Shown one piece after another: positions 24,530-35,530 of a DNA stretch of 64,000 nucleotides. A model generated the notes under the pieces. That model did not search any database and had not been told where the DNA came from. It saw nothing but the letters and a program-made list of their open reading frames with translations. The DNA comes from Tubulanus polymorphus (taxonomy: Eukaryota; Nemertea; Palaeonemertea; Tubulaniformes; Tubulanidae), in contig NC_134029.1 of assembly GCF_964204645.1 (NCBI RefSeq), forward strand, positions 7,646,001-7,710,000, in the 5' to 3' direction. The first letter of the stretch is position 1. The number at the start of each line of letters is the position of its first letter. Both the position numbers and the translations under genes were made by a program.

Positions 24530-24830
24530 TGGTATATTACCACATTTATGGGTATGGGAAATTGATTACAAAATGGGTATAAGACCATGTTGGTTAGGAT
24601 TATTGGATAACAAAATTGGTACAATTCTTGTAATGGGACATAAGGCAGTACCAAAATTGGTATAACATTGGTATGGAATATTAGTACGATTCCATGTTGG
24701 TATGGAATATTGGGTAAAAACTAAAGTGATATAATGCCATGCGGGTATGGCAAATAAGGTTATGCCAAAATTGGTAAAATACCATGTTATTATGGGAAAT
24801 TAGGTAGTACCAAGAGAGAGGACGGGCACA
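24530..24830. repeat. Degenerate tandem repeat (TTGGTATGG / ACCATG units)
   Basis: Recurrent pieces such as TTGGTATGGAATATT, AAAATTGGTA, ACCATGTTRKTATGG and GGGAAATT alternate for about 300 bp. The minus-strand translation repeats a Y-P-F/I-x(2-3)-T-N-M-x-x-Y pattern. The unit is about 45-60 bp and heavily diverged. Confidence 0.6.
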
Positions 24831-25481
24831 CACCAGATGGCGCCACAATACACTCAGTAATGCGTAGTGAAAATTTTGGCCTTTAGTCCCGTAAATGGAA
24901 ATGTCGTTCAATAGATATAAGATTGACATTCCGAATGAGTGTATGGTATTGTTTCTACTGGAAATCAATTTACCGAGAAAAAAAAAGCGGATTCGAATTT
25001 AATTGAAATGTAGGAGAAATTGAAGCGCAATAACCCAGTAATTACTAGCGATCCTCGCGAAATCCTCATTTGTCACAGTAGCGGTGCCGGCACCCCATTG
25101 GTAGAATACCGCATCGGTAAGTTAAGGCCAAAATTGCTACAGCGTCGCGTTGGCGTGGCATCAGATATTCATACGACGATCTCGTCAAGAAATCACTTTT
25201 CTTTTTAGACCGCGTATTTGCAATGCAGCATCGGAGCCTTTTATCTCGTTTAATGAGATTGTTTGATGGCCACGATTCCGTTCTTCGCGCAAACGTCATA
25301 AAAGAAACGACATTCACCGCCCGGCGGCGGCTACTACGAATATCGTATTACGTAAGAAAAAGAATTATCGCTCCGTTATATCGCTCGACGGAGATACGCT
25401 AGCCGAGTGAACGCAAAAACCCATTGCAAACAAAACGAATCCTCATGAAGCGTACGTACGCTGGTGGCTTAAGAATGCCGA

Positions 25482-25519
25482 CGCGGTTATAAACCACAAA
25501 CGCGGTTATAAACCACAAA
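25482..25519. repeat. Perfect 19-bp tandem duplication
   Basis: CGCGGTTATAAACCACAAA occurs twice head to tail. Confidence 0.95.
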
Positions 25520-25925
25520 CTGTTTCTTTAGTCGAGTCAGTAAGTCAACAATTGCCGACTCTCTCGACGCGAGGAAGACAAAGTCAATAGAAGAAATCGT
25601 ACGATTGACGATGAAAAAGATCATTTCATCGATGAGCGAGATTTCGATTGAGACTACGGCAGCCGAAACATTGAAAACGAACTAAATTGAACTCTTAAGT
25701 CGAAATAAACTGGGTCCTGAATACTCATCACCGGGGGCTGGTAGCGAAGTCACGGCTTAGACTCAAGACCAGCCTTGGGCCAACTTAGTTCTAAAGCCAA
25801 CCTTACAACGTAAGACTAGTCTTAAGATTAAAGAACACTTTTGAACTTCAGTCACAAATGCCAACTGGGCCCAGAATACACCACTCAACTTTTCGCTTAT
25901 AGAATGTGTAAGCCACATACACTAC

Positions 25926-26234
25926 AGCCAAGATCAGATGGAGACGATTTGGCCTGCACGAAGTTGGCACCGATTAGGCCGGAGTCAAATTTGGCTGTGT
26001 CTCATTAGAGAGCGCCGCGTTCACACGTAAACCACTCACTTGATACTAAACAATGCTTAAGCAAAGCTAAGTGAGTGACTTCCTGGACCAGTTGCAATTC
26101 ACACGCAATGTTTTGACTCATGCTAAAATATGGCTCGGCCTGGTCCAATGTATTTTGTTGTGCCAAACAGGCATGGGCCCACTTGTTCCGAGCCAAAGTT
26201 GGTCCGGGCCAAGAATAGTCATGTCATCACAGCT
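25926..26234 (+). mobile_element. Family A MITE, copy 5
   Basis: Diverged ends (AGCCAAGATCAGATGGAG and ATCACAGCT). The interior shows the TACTAAACAATGCTTAAGC core and the TTTGGCTCGGCCTGGTCC block. Confidence 0.78.
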
Positions 26235-26604
26235 CATAATCCAGATTTCCCTCAACCACATTCCTGAGTTGATTTTCTAAATCCAGAATGCATTCTTATC
26301 AAAACGTGAGTTTCGAAAATTGCTGTTCAAGCGATATATTCTAAATTCAACTTCACTGACAGTTATTGTTGGAGATGAACGATAAATCATCCGAGGATGG
26401 CTTCATACACTGGTGAACTATCCCCGAGGATACATTCTAAACTGCAGAAAATGATGACAACCTTAATAAATAAACTGTACCGTGGAAAAATTAATTCTGA
26501 AATTTTCCTGAGAGTTGGGTTTAGGTATTACTATTGTCTGTACGAACCATGTCATTTTTGTTCATGTAACAGTGATTCCATAGGAGCTAAAAGATAATTT
26601 TACA

Positions 26605-26850
26605 TAATGTTTATATACATTGACACCTACTATGAGTTATTTAAGGGTTTTGTGTGAGTCGATGTGCACCACGTCATCAATATTAGCGTTTAAAAAAAAT
26701 AATTACAATTTTGAATTTTGGAGTTTATTTTGTAATCGAAGGATGTGCACTACAACATCAATATATCAAGGTTAGACTGGTTGCCAGTCAATTCAATTCA
26801 ATTATCAATATACTCAAATCCCAAATAACTTTATTGATCCTTATTATTAC
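26605..26850. repeat. Dispersed repeat family E, copy 2
   Basis: Carries AATGTTTATATACATTGACA, GATGTGCACCACGTCATCAA, AGGATGTGCACTACAACATC and CAGTCAATTCAATTCAATTA in the family order. Confidence 0.72.
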
Positions 26851-28418
26851 GAAGCAATATATGCGTTAAGTCAGTATTCTTTTTCAACATAACAATACTT
26901 GTACAGTATTATGTAAATTTAGATTATATATGACAAAGCTATAGCTCTATAAAACAGTAGGCGCAAAATGTTTAGACACCTGACAGTTGTTGGCAATAGC
27001 AGAAAATTATTACTTTTTGCTTCCGCAGTTTCGGTCAACCTTATCATCGTTATAATGAGGAAATCCTCAACGGAATAAATACGACATCAGTTATTATCAA
27101 AAACGGAACTATCACGGAAAGTCTTTCAGCAGTCTTTCCCTCGTTGATGGCAACGCCAGGGAATCCTACATTTTAGTGTGTGTGTGTGTGCTTAGGATGT
27201 TGTCTAAGAATTATTTTCTGACACGATGTCAATATCTGTGCCCCGTGCACGCAATTTGCTAGCTGCTTAGAAGACCATGCGCGTCAGATATTTTGCCGAC
27301 CGTCTTTTGAAGTAAAAACCTCACAAGACGGACATCCCAGCGGGGTAGCTGCTCTTTAAATGAACAGTTATAAAACTAGAATGTCACATTGCCATGTGTA
27401 TGTCTCCCCGAGGCAAGCAGTTAAGGGGTAAGAAATAAAAAACAGGTAGAATTATTGGTTAAAGATGAACACAGATAAACCTGTCCTTACTCTCACATCA
27501 AGTTTCAGGGATATCCAAAGGCTGTATTGTTCTAACAAGAAATTAAAGATAGCTGCCCTGGTGGTCATATTAATGATGGCCAATGACTTCAATTTCTTCA
27601 TTTTCAATACGGGTGGACATCTCATGGACCCCAAACCTCATACAAAGTTTATCCATAAAAAATGACAGCTTGTATTGCGCTAATGAGGTCTCAAGGGTGA
27701 AATATGACGTCTCCCCACACCGGCGAGGCATACTCATGATAGGGACTCATCCCTTGGGCCTAAGAACATTGAACATTCTAGGCAAAACTACTTGGCCACC
27801 CGTGAACCTATAAATAATAACCTATCAGCCGAATTCTGACAAAGTACAAAAACTATTTTTTCTCCGTTTGATAGATGGTGAAATTATAACATGAACACCT
27901 GTTGCCACAATGTGTAAGTACTCTAAACATAAAAATCAGCATATTTCTTTCGAAACAAAAGAAAACCTGTGGCATAGTTCGGTATCTGCTTGCTTTAACA
28001 TCGAAATGTAGAGGCAACATATTGTATCAGAACTAGGTTCGTACTCGCGTACATACTGTGAAGTGAAAATCATTTTCACCATATTACGACGCAGGAGCAT
28101 TGTGCTTGAATTTCTGAACGCAATCGGGACCCACTCCATTAAATGGTGTGCTTTATCGTCTTTAATTCTGATCAATGTATACAGGCTTCATCGAGACGCA
28201 TTATAACTGAAAATGATCAAACGAATGGACGACAAATGCCGAGACATTATAGAAATCATCAAAGTTTCAAAACATTCACATTACGCTTGGTGAATGTCTC
28301 AGATTTCACACTGACAGTAGATGTAGTGCCATACATTATGTTTTTTTTAAATCTTAAAATAGGGACGACCCTGTTATATGTGCCTATTACTCCTAGAGCC
28401 CCCCCCGAATCTGCCCTG

Positions 28419-28826
28419 CCTATTACTCCTAAATCCGCCCGAATCCGGCCTGACTCTTTCCTTGTCTGCTACATAAAAATGGTTACAGTGGGATTCGAAT
28501 CTGATAGCTTAGGATAGACTAGACATCCAAGACGTCAAAATCGGTGAGTACTTGGAGTACAACCATTACAGATATGAGCGCTCACTTATGTCCAAGTAAG
28601 TCTGGCTGATTTCAGGGGGCAAAAAATCACGATTTTGATGGTTCACCTCATCAAATCTTATATCATATGAAAGCCTTGACTGTTAACTATAAAATAACAC
28701 CAACTTCTAATACATGAAAATCAACTGGAAATGAGCTATTTCTGTGTCGTGATGAATGTGGATTTTTCCGTGAATTTTCTGAGGAGTAATGGACGCTGTA
28801 TAGTGAAATTCCTGAGTGCTAATGGG
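28419..28826. mobile_element. piggyBac-like MITE (family C), copy 2
   Basis: The right end GTGCTAATGGG is followed by TTAA (28827-28830). The left end is diverged (CCTATTACTCCTAAATCCGC). The interior matches 33259-33611 over CACCTCATCAAATCT, AAAGCCTTGACT, ACATGAAAATCAACTGGAAA and GATGAATGTGGATTTT. It contains about 50 bp of extra sequence relative to that copy. Confidence 0.75.
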
Positions 28827-28959
28827 TTAAATTTCACTTATGACAGACAGGGTGCATTTCAAATTCATTTCATCGCGAGCTTTTCATATAAATTCTTTTT
28901 CATCATTTCATCCAATTATGATGGTATAATATCAAAAAAATGCGAGTTTCGCCTATGAT

Positions 28960-30300
28960 CAGATAGAATCAGCGTGATCACGACCGATCGATCGTGATCG
29001 TGATGGTAGAGCGTGTAATTAAAATTATTCGGAGCGATCACGCTGCTTTTCGAGCTGTACGACGCCGTACGAGACATCCGCAGATGTGTCCTACCGATGA
29101 CAGCATATGATCAAAACGCGGCCCTTTTTGAAAAACGGGCGCATATCTGGCTAATGACCGTTATCATTTCGGAATGTTTCCGAATAACACTGCTGCTGTC
29201 ACGCCGTGGGTAGCTAGCGATCGTCGAAATCTGAAAACTTGAAATTTTTTCTAAGAAAACTGATACTTACGTCAGTCGAGCAGAAGCTTCCCTGACGTAC
29301 AAAATTAGTCTTCTTTTCGTTCAATATGTCCGAAACGTCGAACTCGTCGGCTACGCTGGAATATGGGGTAGTGGTAGGGGTCGGCGGCAAAGATGGCGGA
29401 TCGTCGCTTATTCTTTTCTTCGTTTGGTAGCTTCTGCGATCGATACCCCGTTCAACGCCGACGGTTTCTTCGCCGCCGCGACGATCGGGAAAGATCTGGT
29501 TTTTCAGTTTGTGGTATTCCCTTTCAATCTCCTCGTCGGTCGCGATGCGCCGCCTTCGCTCGGGACTCTCGGCGTAGTCGCCGTCGTCGTTGTTTCCATA
29601 GCAAAAATGACTCGCCGCCGAGTCCTTGCGACGTGGCGCCAACTTACTGAAATATTTGCTATCGCGACGCGCGACCGTCTCCTCCCGGCGTTTATTGTGA
29701 TAGTACTTCAAAATATCGTTCAACTCGGAGAAGTCATGCAAACTCAAATCCATATCGCGCGTCATCTTTTTTATATACGAACACGGCGGACATTCACAAC
29801 TCGACGCGAACCCTTCGACTTCTTCGTAAGCGCCGACCTCGATGTTGCAACCGGCCATTTTCGTCGGAAACGCTTAAGCCTTACTATTTCACCTTGCCGT
29901 ACTCCGCCTTCTAAATACTTTTCTCAGACCGGCACAACCTTCCAGTTTGCGCACAGGTGCTCTACCCGGATCTCGTTCCTGAATTCTGTGATTTCGACGC
30001 AAAAGATTCAGCAGCATCTAGCTGAACTCTTTAATCTTCGCTGCGGTATCCTCGACCACAGAAGTCTTCAGCTGGACTCAGACCCACCGACTTTTTTGCA
30101 CTCTTCACCGACCACGAAGGCGTTTTCGCTCACGGCGCGGCCACCGTTGGATCGAGACGCCAATAAACTTTTCCCGACCGACAAAAGAAGGCCATACTCA
30201 GAAAAACTTACTGCTAGTCCGCGGAACCATACGAATATTCGAACGCTTTGAAATCATCGAGACAGCAGCAGAAGTATTGTTCAACCGGTCGTGGAATTTC
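28960..30300 (-). promoter_or_regulatory. CpG-rich block around TRPM first coding exon (possible 5' UTR and promoter)
   Basis: CpG density rises here relative to the neighbouring introns, and the block includes the exon and about 440 bp upstream of its ATG. The upstream part is presumably 5' untranslated sequence. No TATA box or initiator could be placed with confidence. Confidence 0.4.
29271..29858 (-). CDS. TRPM: TRPM channel gene, first coding exon (N-terminal extension)
   Basis: This exon encodes residues 1-196. The ATG at 29858-29856 has a good start context (A at -3, G at +4) and an in-frame TAA 18 nt upstream in the same exon, which fixes the start. The exon ends in a complete codon at a strong donor (GTAAGT). 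The next recognised exon (18512) begins in the same phase, which links it to TRPM. The segment looks largely disordered: a CECPPC cysteine cluster at residues 21-26, an acidic stretch, an RRRR run, and a Pro/Thr-rich stretch near residues 155-165. I recognise no domain in it. Vertebrate TRPM proteins generally begin close to the segment carried by the next exon, so this is an extended N-terminus. The assignment rests on phase, strand and position, not on similarity; it could belong to another transcript. Confidence 0.72.
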
Positions 30301-31364
30301 ACTGTAGAGTTCCGGATGAAATCGCTCTCGGAATTGCGTTCCGTACTATCCTCCAAAAGTCAACCGGATAAAAGATTAAAATCCTTTCCTATTAGTTAAC
30401 ACAAATAAAAAACGAGAGTTCCACTGGTAATCTGTTTAACAGCAGCTGTATAGGATCGGATCAGTCCTCTATGTCAGTAACGCGCAGGGAATACACGTAT
30501 AACCAGTGTATAACATAGTTATATTCAGTACTGTAACAGCTGTTTTAATATAGATGTCTATTTGCGCGTCATATCCGTCGTCGAATATTATTACCCGTTC
30601 TGAAATTAATTCTGAAATTAAATAACTCGTCGCTAAAGCACCTCCGAACCTTTTGGATAAGGATTACACCCACGCAGCCATTTATTTCCTTCCTACTTTA
30701 GAATACCGCCTAGAAACTGCCCAAATCAAAAATAGCCGGTCGTGATTAATGATAAAAATTCCATGAAATGTTTTGCTCTATTACACGTTAAGTATTAATA
30801 AAGCCCCCAGTATAATCCACGCGTTTATGCGGAACTGAATGTCAGGCAACGGAGCCACAAGTCCTGACAATTAATACCCGCATACCTCGCTTAAAAGCAG
30901 ACAGAGGTCTAAACCAGACAAAGATCACACACCTTGAACTTGATTATTCTATGGCTACAATGTACCTTCAATTATTAGTGAACTTCGTAAAGCAATAAAA
31001 CCAGACAGTGAAATGAGGTATTGTTCAAATTCGATCACGACTACTAAAATTAATCGAACTGTTGAACGCAGAATTTGTGTTGACCGCGTAGAAACTTGTG
31101 AATTTTTTTCAAACAATTCATAAGCGTTGTGAAAATATGCGGTTGCACGTGAGAGGGGAAACAGGTGGTCATACCGCTGGATAAATATCAATCCATATAG
31201 ATCTATACTTATTAACGTGTATCATAATCTGTTATAGGATATAGAAAATACAGTCGATCGAAAAAAGAATCGTTTGCGCCTGGAATTACGATTCTCACGT
31301 CAACTAAGCTAGCTAAAGACCTATGTCGCTTCAGCTATGTGGGTTTCAACAAGTGGAAATCATA

Positions 31365-31649
31365 AGCCGCAATCACACGTAGACGATTTGGCCCCGGCCA
31401 AATTGGCATGGATCAGGCTCGAGTCAAATTTGGCCTGTGCCTAATTAGAGAGCACACTCACTTGATACTAAACAATGTTCAAACAAAGCGGAGTGGATCA
31501 TTTCCGGAACCAGTAGCAATTCAAACGCAATCATTTGTCTCGTGGTATATATCGGCTTGGGCCAAACAGGCTTGGGCCCATTTGGCACTCGTGTGAACTT
31601 AAATTTGTCCCAGGTCAAATTTGGCCAAAACGCTCATATGATCGCCACT
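31365..31649 (+). mobile_element. Family A MITE, copy 6 (ATA flanks)
   Basis: The left end AGCCGCAATCACACG is preceded by ATA, and the right end GATCGCCACT is followed by ATA. This is consistent with a 3-bp target duplication. The TTTGGCC blocks and core are present. Confidence 0.85.
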
Positions 31650-31934
31650 ATAATCCCATCGATCATTTATTGGTCATGTACTTTTACCTCTTGTACATGT
31701 GAAATCTGTAAATTGTAAATGCAAGTGCTACGAGAATTTATGTTACAACGGTTATGAGAAAGAATATAGAAATATATATTTCGGTTTTCTCTCTCATTTT
31801 GTTATTGTCAACTATAGTCATGTAATGTTGATTTAAAGACAATAAAATCAATCGAATTGAGGTTCGAATAACAGATCTAGAAGCAAAAACGAATACCCGT
31901 TTTATTGAGGTAACATCCTTATATTGATATCACA

Positions 31935-32060
31935 GGTGCCACTGCAGCAAAGACCCAAACCTGTACGATATTTCCCACATTTGTTCCCATTTCGTGGAAA
32001 TTCAACACCCAAACCTGCACCAGCATCTGTACCCATTTGGTGGCAAGTTAGCCTACGAGC
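31935..32060. repeat. Minisatellite-like stretch (F), copy 2
   Basis: Units containing ACCCAAACCTGYAC and TTTGTTCCCATTTCGTGG or TCTGTACCCATTTGGTGG, about 50 bp apart. Related to 17690-17850. Confidence 0.5.
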
Positions 32061-32407
32061 TACGAAGGTTGAATTTTTTGTTTATTCTAAAACCACATTT
32101 GAGGTGAAATGAGATTTTTTCTAGAACGCAGAATTATATCACATAATATGTTACTCTCCACAGATGGTTGAGTAATTTAAGAATGCCACAATAACAACAG
32201 ATCATATAACTGGACGTATTGGCAATTGTAATAAGAAACTGGAAGCAATACTCAACACAATGGTTTACAGTACTTATAGCACATGGTGCCGGTGACAAAG
32301 ATACATATGAGACAAAATATGATCAATGTTTAAATGTCTTGCATGTGTACGCTAACTAGGGGTTCAGGGATGCCATGATGCTGCTTCATACTTGTCAATC
32401 GGACAAA

Positions 32408-32712
32408 CGCTGCGATCACATGAGCATTTTTGGCCCCGGAACACCTGTTCACACGGGAGCCAAATGAGCCTGTGCCTGTTCGGCTCTACCCAAACGTTGT
32501 ACCAGACCTGAGCTGAATTTTAGCGCGGGTCAAATTCTTGCACGTGAATTGCTACAGATTCCAAAGTGACTTACTTTACTTAAGCATTGTTTAGTATGGA
32601 GTGAGTGGTTAACGGGTGAATGCGCTCTCTGATTAGGCACAGGCCAAATATGACCCAAGCCTGATTCGTGCCAATTTGGCCTCAGCCAAATCGTCTCTGT
32701 GTGATCATGGCT
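32408..32712 (-). mobile_element. Family A MITE, copy 7 (inverted)
   Basis: Reads as the reverse complement of the family. It starts GCTGCGATCACATGAGCATT, includes the AAGCATTGTTTAGTA core, and ends CTGTGTGATCATGGCT. Confidence 0.85.
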
Positions 32713-33258
32713 AATTGATTGAAGAGCTTTCAAAGTTTCCTTTAAAAAACTTCAAAACTGGTTGCACAAAATCGGGCACTTTCCCATTGATCCAATTGAA
32801 ATTGAAGACTTTCCGGGACCCTGGATAGATTTTGGAAATGAAATGATTTCGGAGAAGAACCACTGCAAAAGGAGCGTATCCCTGACTTCAGCGCAAACAC
32901 ACAGGACTAAGACGTGGATGGAATTAGCTGGTATAGTATGCATTCACCTGTAGCTCAGTAAATGGATTAATTCGATCTAGAGAATGTGTCACCCTCAGGG
33001 GGCCTTCACAAACTCTAGTCGTATAGCCTGTGAAAATAATGTAACTGCACTCACGAGAATCTTCAGAACATCTTTCAACGTTGACACGCTGTCGCCAAAA
33101 TGATGATGAATATTTCTCCCGGGGACAAATATATTTTCAGAATTTTCATTCCCGGGATGTCTGTCGTAATACAGGCGAGGAAGGTATCAGGAAGACCTTT
33201 GTTCTTAATTCCATTCGAGATTTCAAAAACTAATTCTTCTAAATTCCATCCGGTTTAA

Positions 33259-33611
33259 CCCATTAGCCCTAAAACCGCCCGATACCGCCCTGACCCAAAA
33301 AGCCAAAGAAATCAACATCTTTCTAGTTGAAATTCTTTGGAATATTTGGAGTATGTACATGATAAATCAGAGCGGACACTTATAATATATGTCTGGGCAA
33401 AAGGTTACGATTTTGGTGGTCCACCTCATCAAATCTAATACCATATTAAGAAAGCCTTGACTATTTATTACAAAATAACACAAACCTGTAGGCTAATACA
33501 TGAAAATCAACTGGAAATGAGCTATTCTGTATCGTGATGAATGTGGATTTTCCTATGAATTTTCTGAGGAGTTATAGACACTAAATAGTGAAATTCTTGA
33601 GTGCTAATGGG
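33259..33611. mobile_element. piggyBac-like MITE (family C), copy 1, TTAA-flanked
   Basis: 353 bp. The termini CCCATTAGC and GCTAATGGG are perfect 9-bp inverted repeats, flanked by TTAA at 33255-33258 and 33612-33615. CCC-starting ends and TTAA targets are the hallmark of the piggyBac superfamily. There is no transposase frame, so it would be non-autonomous. Confidence 0.87.
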
Positions 33612-34451
33612 TTAATACTTGAATTGATGCCAAAATAAGTGAGTTTCTTATACACCATCGTAAAAAACGATGTCGATAAAACGGCACCAGCATTACAGAG
33701 ACAAAAATTCGCAATTCTTTTTTCAATCAAAGGCCCAGATCTGATGACGAGAATAATAACAACCAGACTTTAGCGAAAAGACAACCGAATGAAAAAAAAG
33801 AAGAAAGTATTCTCAGTGACTTTGAAAATACTGTTTACCATTCAGACGTTCACTATCCAATAATGGGTTTCTTTCGGAAATGATCTTTAACTATATTGTG
33901 AGCGGAATAACGAGCAGGTTAATCAGGGCGCGAATGTAGCCGACTAAGACTGCAGGATCGTCACGACGAAAATGTGAAAAATATGACTGCAATCGTGCGC
34001 AACGTCAGTCGTCGACGCGTCTTAAAGGCAAAAATCGAGAAGAGTTTTGATCGACCGATTTTAATTTCACTTTCATCCCTTTCTCGCTAATGCCGCGTTT
34101 CAAACGTCTAAGATCCATCGTCGAAGGAAATCACACGGGAAACGAACTACGAGGAGGCGACAGAAAAACGTCGCTTCACGGAACGATAGGAAGAGATTTA
34201 TGGATTAAACAAACGTCAATAGAGAATAGAGAAGTTTTTGTCATCTGGCAGGGGGAAAATCTGTCCGCTTTTTTCCCCCAAGGCTCACGAAATCTTCGAA
34301 AGGTTAAAGATTACGAGTGTCGATGAAAATTTGAATTATCAACTGAGCGGCTGGGGTCATTTGCTCGAAACTGAAAATCCAATGATCTCAAATTCCGAGA
34401 TCTTGAATTTAAGCTCCAACTTTAATGACGCCATAGAAACTGTAACAATAA

Positions 34452-34770
34452 TGTTTAGATACATTGATACCTAGTATACAATATTTAAGGGGTTCTGTGC
34501 GAGTCGATGTGCATTACATCATCAATATTGGCCTTTCAAAATAACAATTACAATTGAGACTTTTGGCGTTTATTTTGTGTTAATTATAGTTAATTAAATA
34601 TATTTATATATTTCATAACTGTTATTCTATATCTGATAAATTTTAATAATCATTTTTTTAGAGGATGTGCACTATGTCATCAATATATTGGAGCTAGACT
34701 GCTTGCCGGGCAATTAAATTCAATTATCAATCTATGCAAATCAAAAATAACTTTATTGAGTTATGATTCA
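34452..34770. repeat. Dispersed repeat family E, copy 3
   Basis: Carries AATGTTTAGATACATTGATA, GATGTGCATTACATCATCAA, AGGATGTGCACTATGTCATC and the TTCAATTATCAAT block in family order. Confidence 0.72.
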
Positions 34771-35322
34771 TATTATATCATAGTGTCAACAATATCAAGT
34801 AATATACGTGTTATTTTTCAAGGCGTCAATAAACTTCAAGTTAGTTTTCTCGTTTACTATGGAAATTACAATCTCGTCCAATCAGTATTCCACCTGAAAA
34901 GCAAGCACTTTACATCAAAACGAAAACAGATGTCTGCGAATAGAAGTTTGACATTTTCTTGTTGAACCACATGTCTATTCCATAAAAGTGGTACGGCCTA
35001 CGAGAACGTCGAAGGAATGAGAAAATGATGTCACCAATTCCCTGATATCTCGAATAGTATTTTGCCGAACGGGCAATCGGTATCTCGACCACGGAGTTTT
35101 ACTCCGGACATCTGCCATTTTTACTGATGGTATTCTCTTGTTCCGTTGGTCCTAACAAGGTACTCATTCGTCTCTGTCGCGGCACTCCGCATTTCTGCGA
35201 CGACTAAATCCCGACGACAAAATCCTTTAAAATGAGTAGCGTTTGTGTCGACGATATCCGATAATCGTTGACAAGATGCTACGGATTGACGTCTGCCCGT
35301 CAATCGTAAATAGAATCCCACA

Positions 35323-35530
35323 GCATAGTATCAAGAAGATTTAGACCTTATTTATGGTATTATTGACCTATGTTACTATGGTGGCAGAGGTTTACACATC
35401 AATATGCCAACTCTGGTTTTACTTTTTTAGGCATAGAATCAAGAGGATTTAGACCATATTACTGGAATATATCGACTGATGGAGCTATAATAATAGCAGC
35501 AGTAGTTACCTTATTTGTAAACATGCCTAC
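35323..35530. repeat. Two-unit tandem duplication (~115 bp)
   Basis: GCATAGTATCAAGAAGATTT AGACC (35323 on) is repeated as GCATAGAATCAAGAGGATTT AGACC (35431 on), with matching sequence for about 90 bp after each. Unit 2 is open in one plus-strand frame, while unit 1 has a stop at the equivalent place. Confidence 0.65.

Larger units (their letters stand above)
18513..29270. other. TRPM intron 1 (10.8 kb)
   Basis: No additional TRPM exon was found, and none is required since exons 1 and 2 are in phase. It contains a dispersed repeat pair (19156 and 24318), a 40-bp-arm hairpin (21107-21190), a CpG-rich block (about 21.55-25.7 kb) with a 188-codon plus-strand frame, a degenerate tandem repeat (24530-24830), family A at 25926, family E at 26605 and a piggyBac-like element (28419-28826). 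Confidence 0.7.

Noticed and set aside
28480-28510. tRNA B-box-like GATTCGAATCC on the minus strand
   Set aside because: No matching A box, acceptor stem or anticodon arm at proper spacing, and it lies inside a piggyBac-like element.
27583-28517. Several 75-125-codon frames
   Set aside because: They overlap each other on both strands, lack splice or start support, and partly overlap the family C element.
29424-30251. Long open frame on the plus strand opposite TRPM exon 1
   Set aside because: It begins at a TTG, lies wholly across the antisense of a confirmed exon and its 5' UTR in GC-rich DNA, and shows no recognisable content. It is treated as an antisense shadow.
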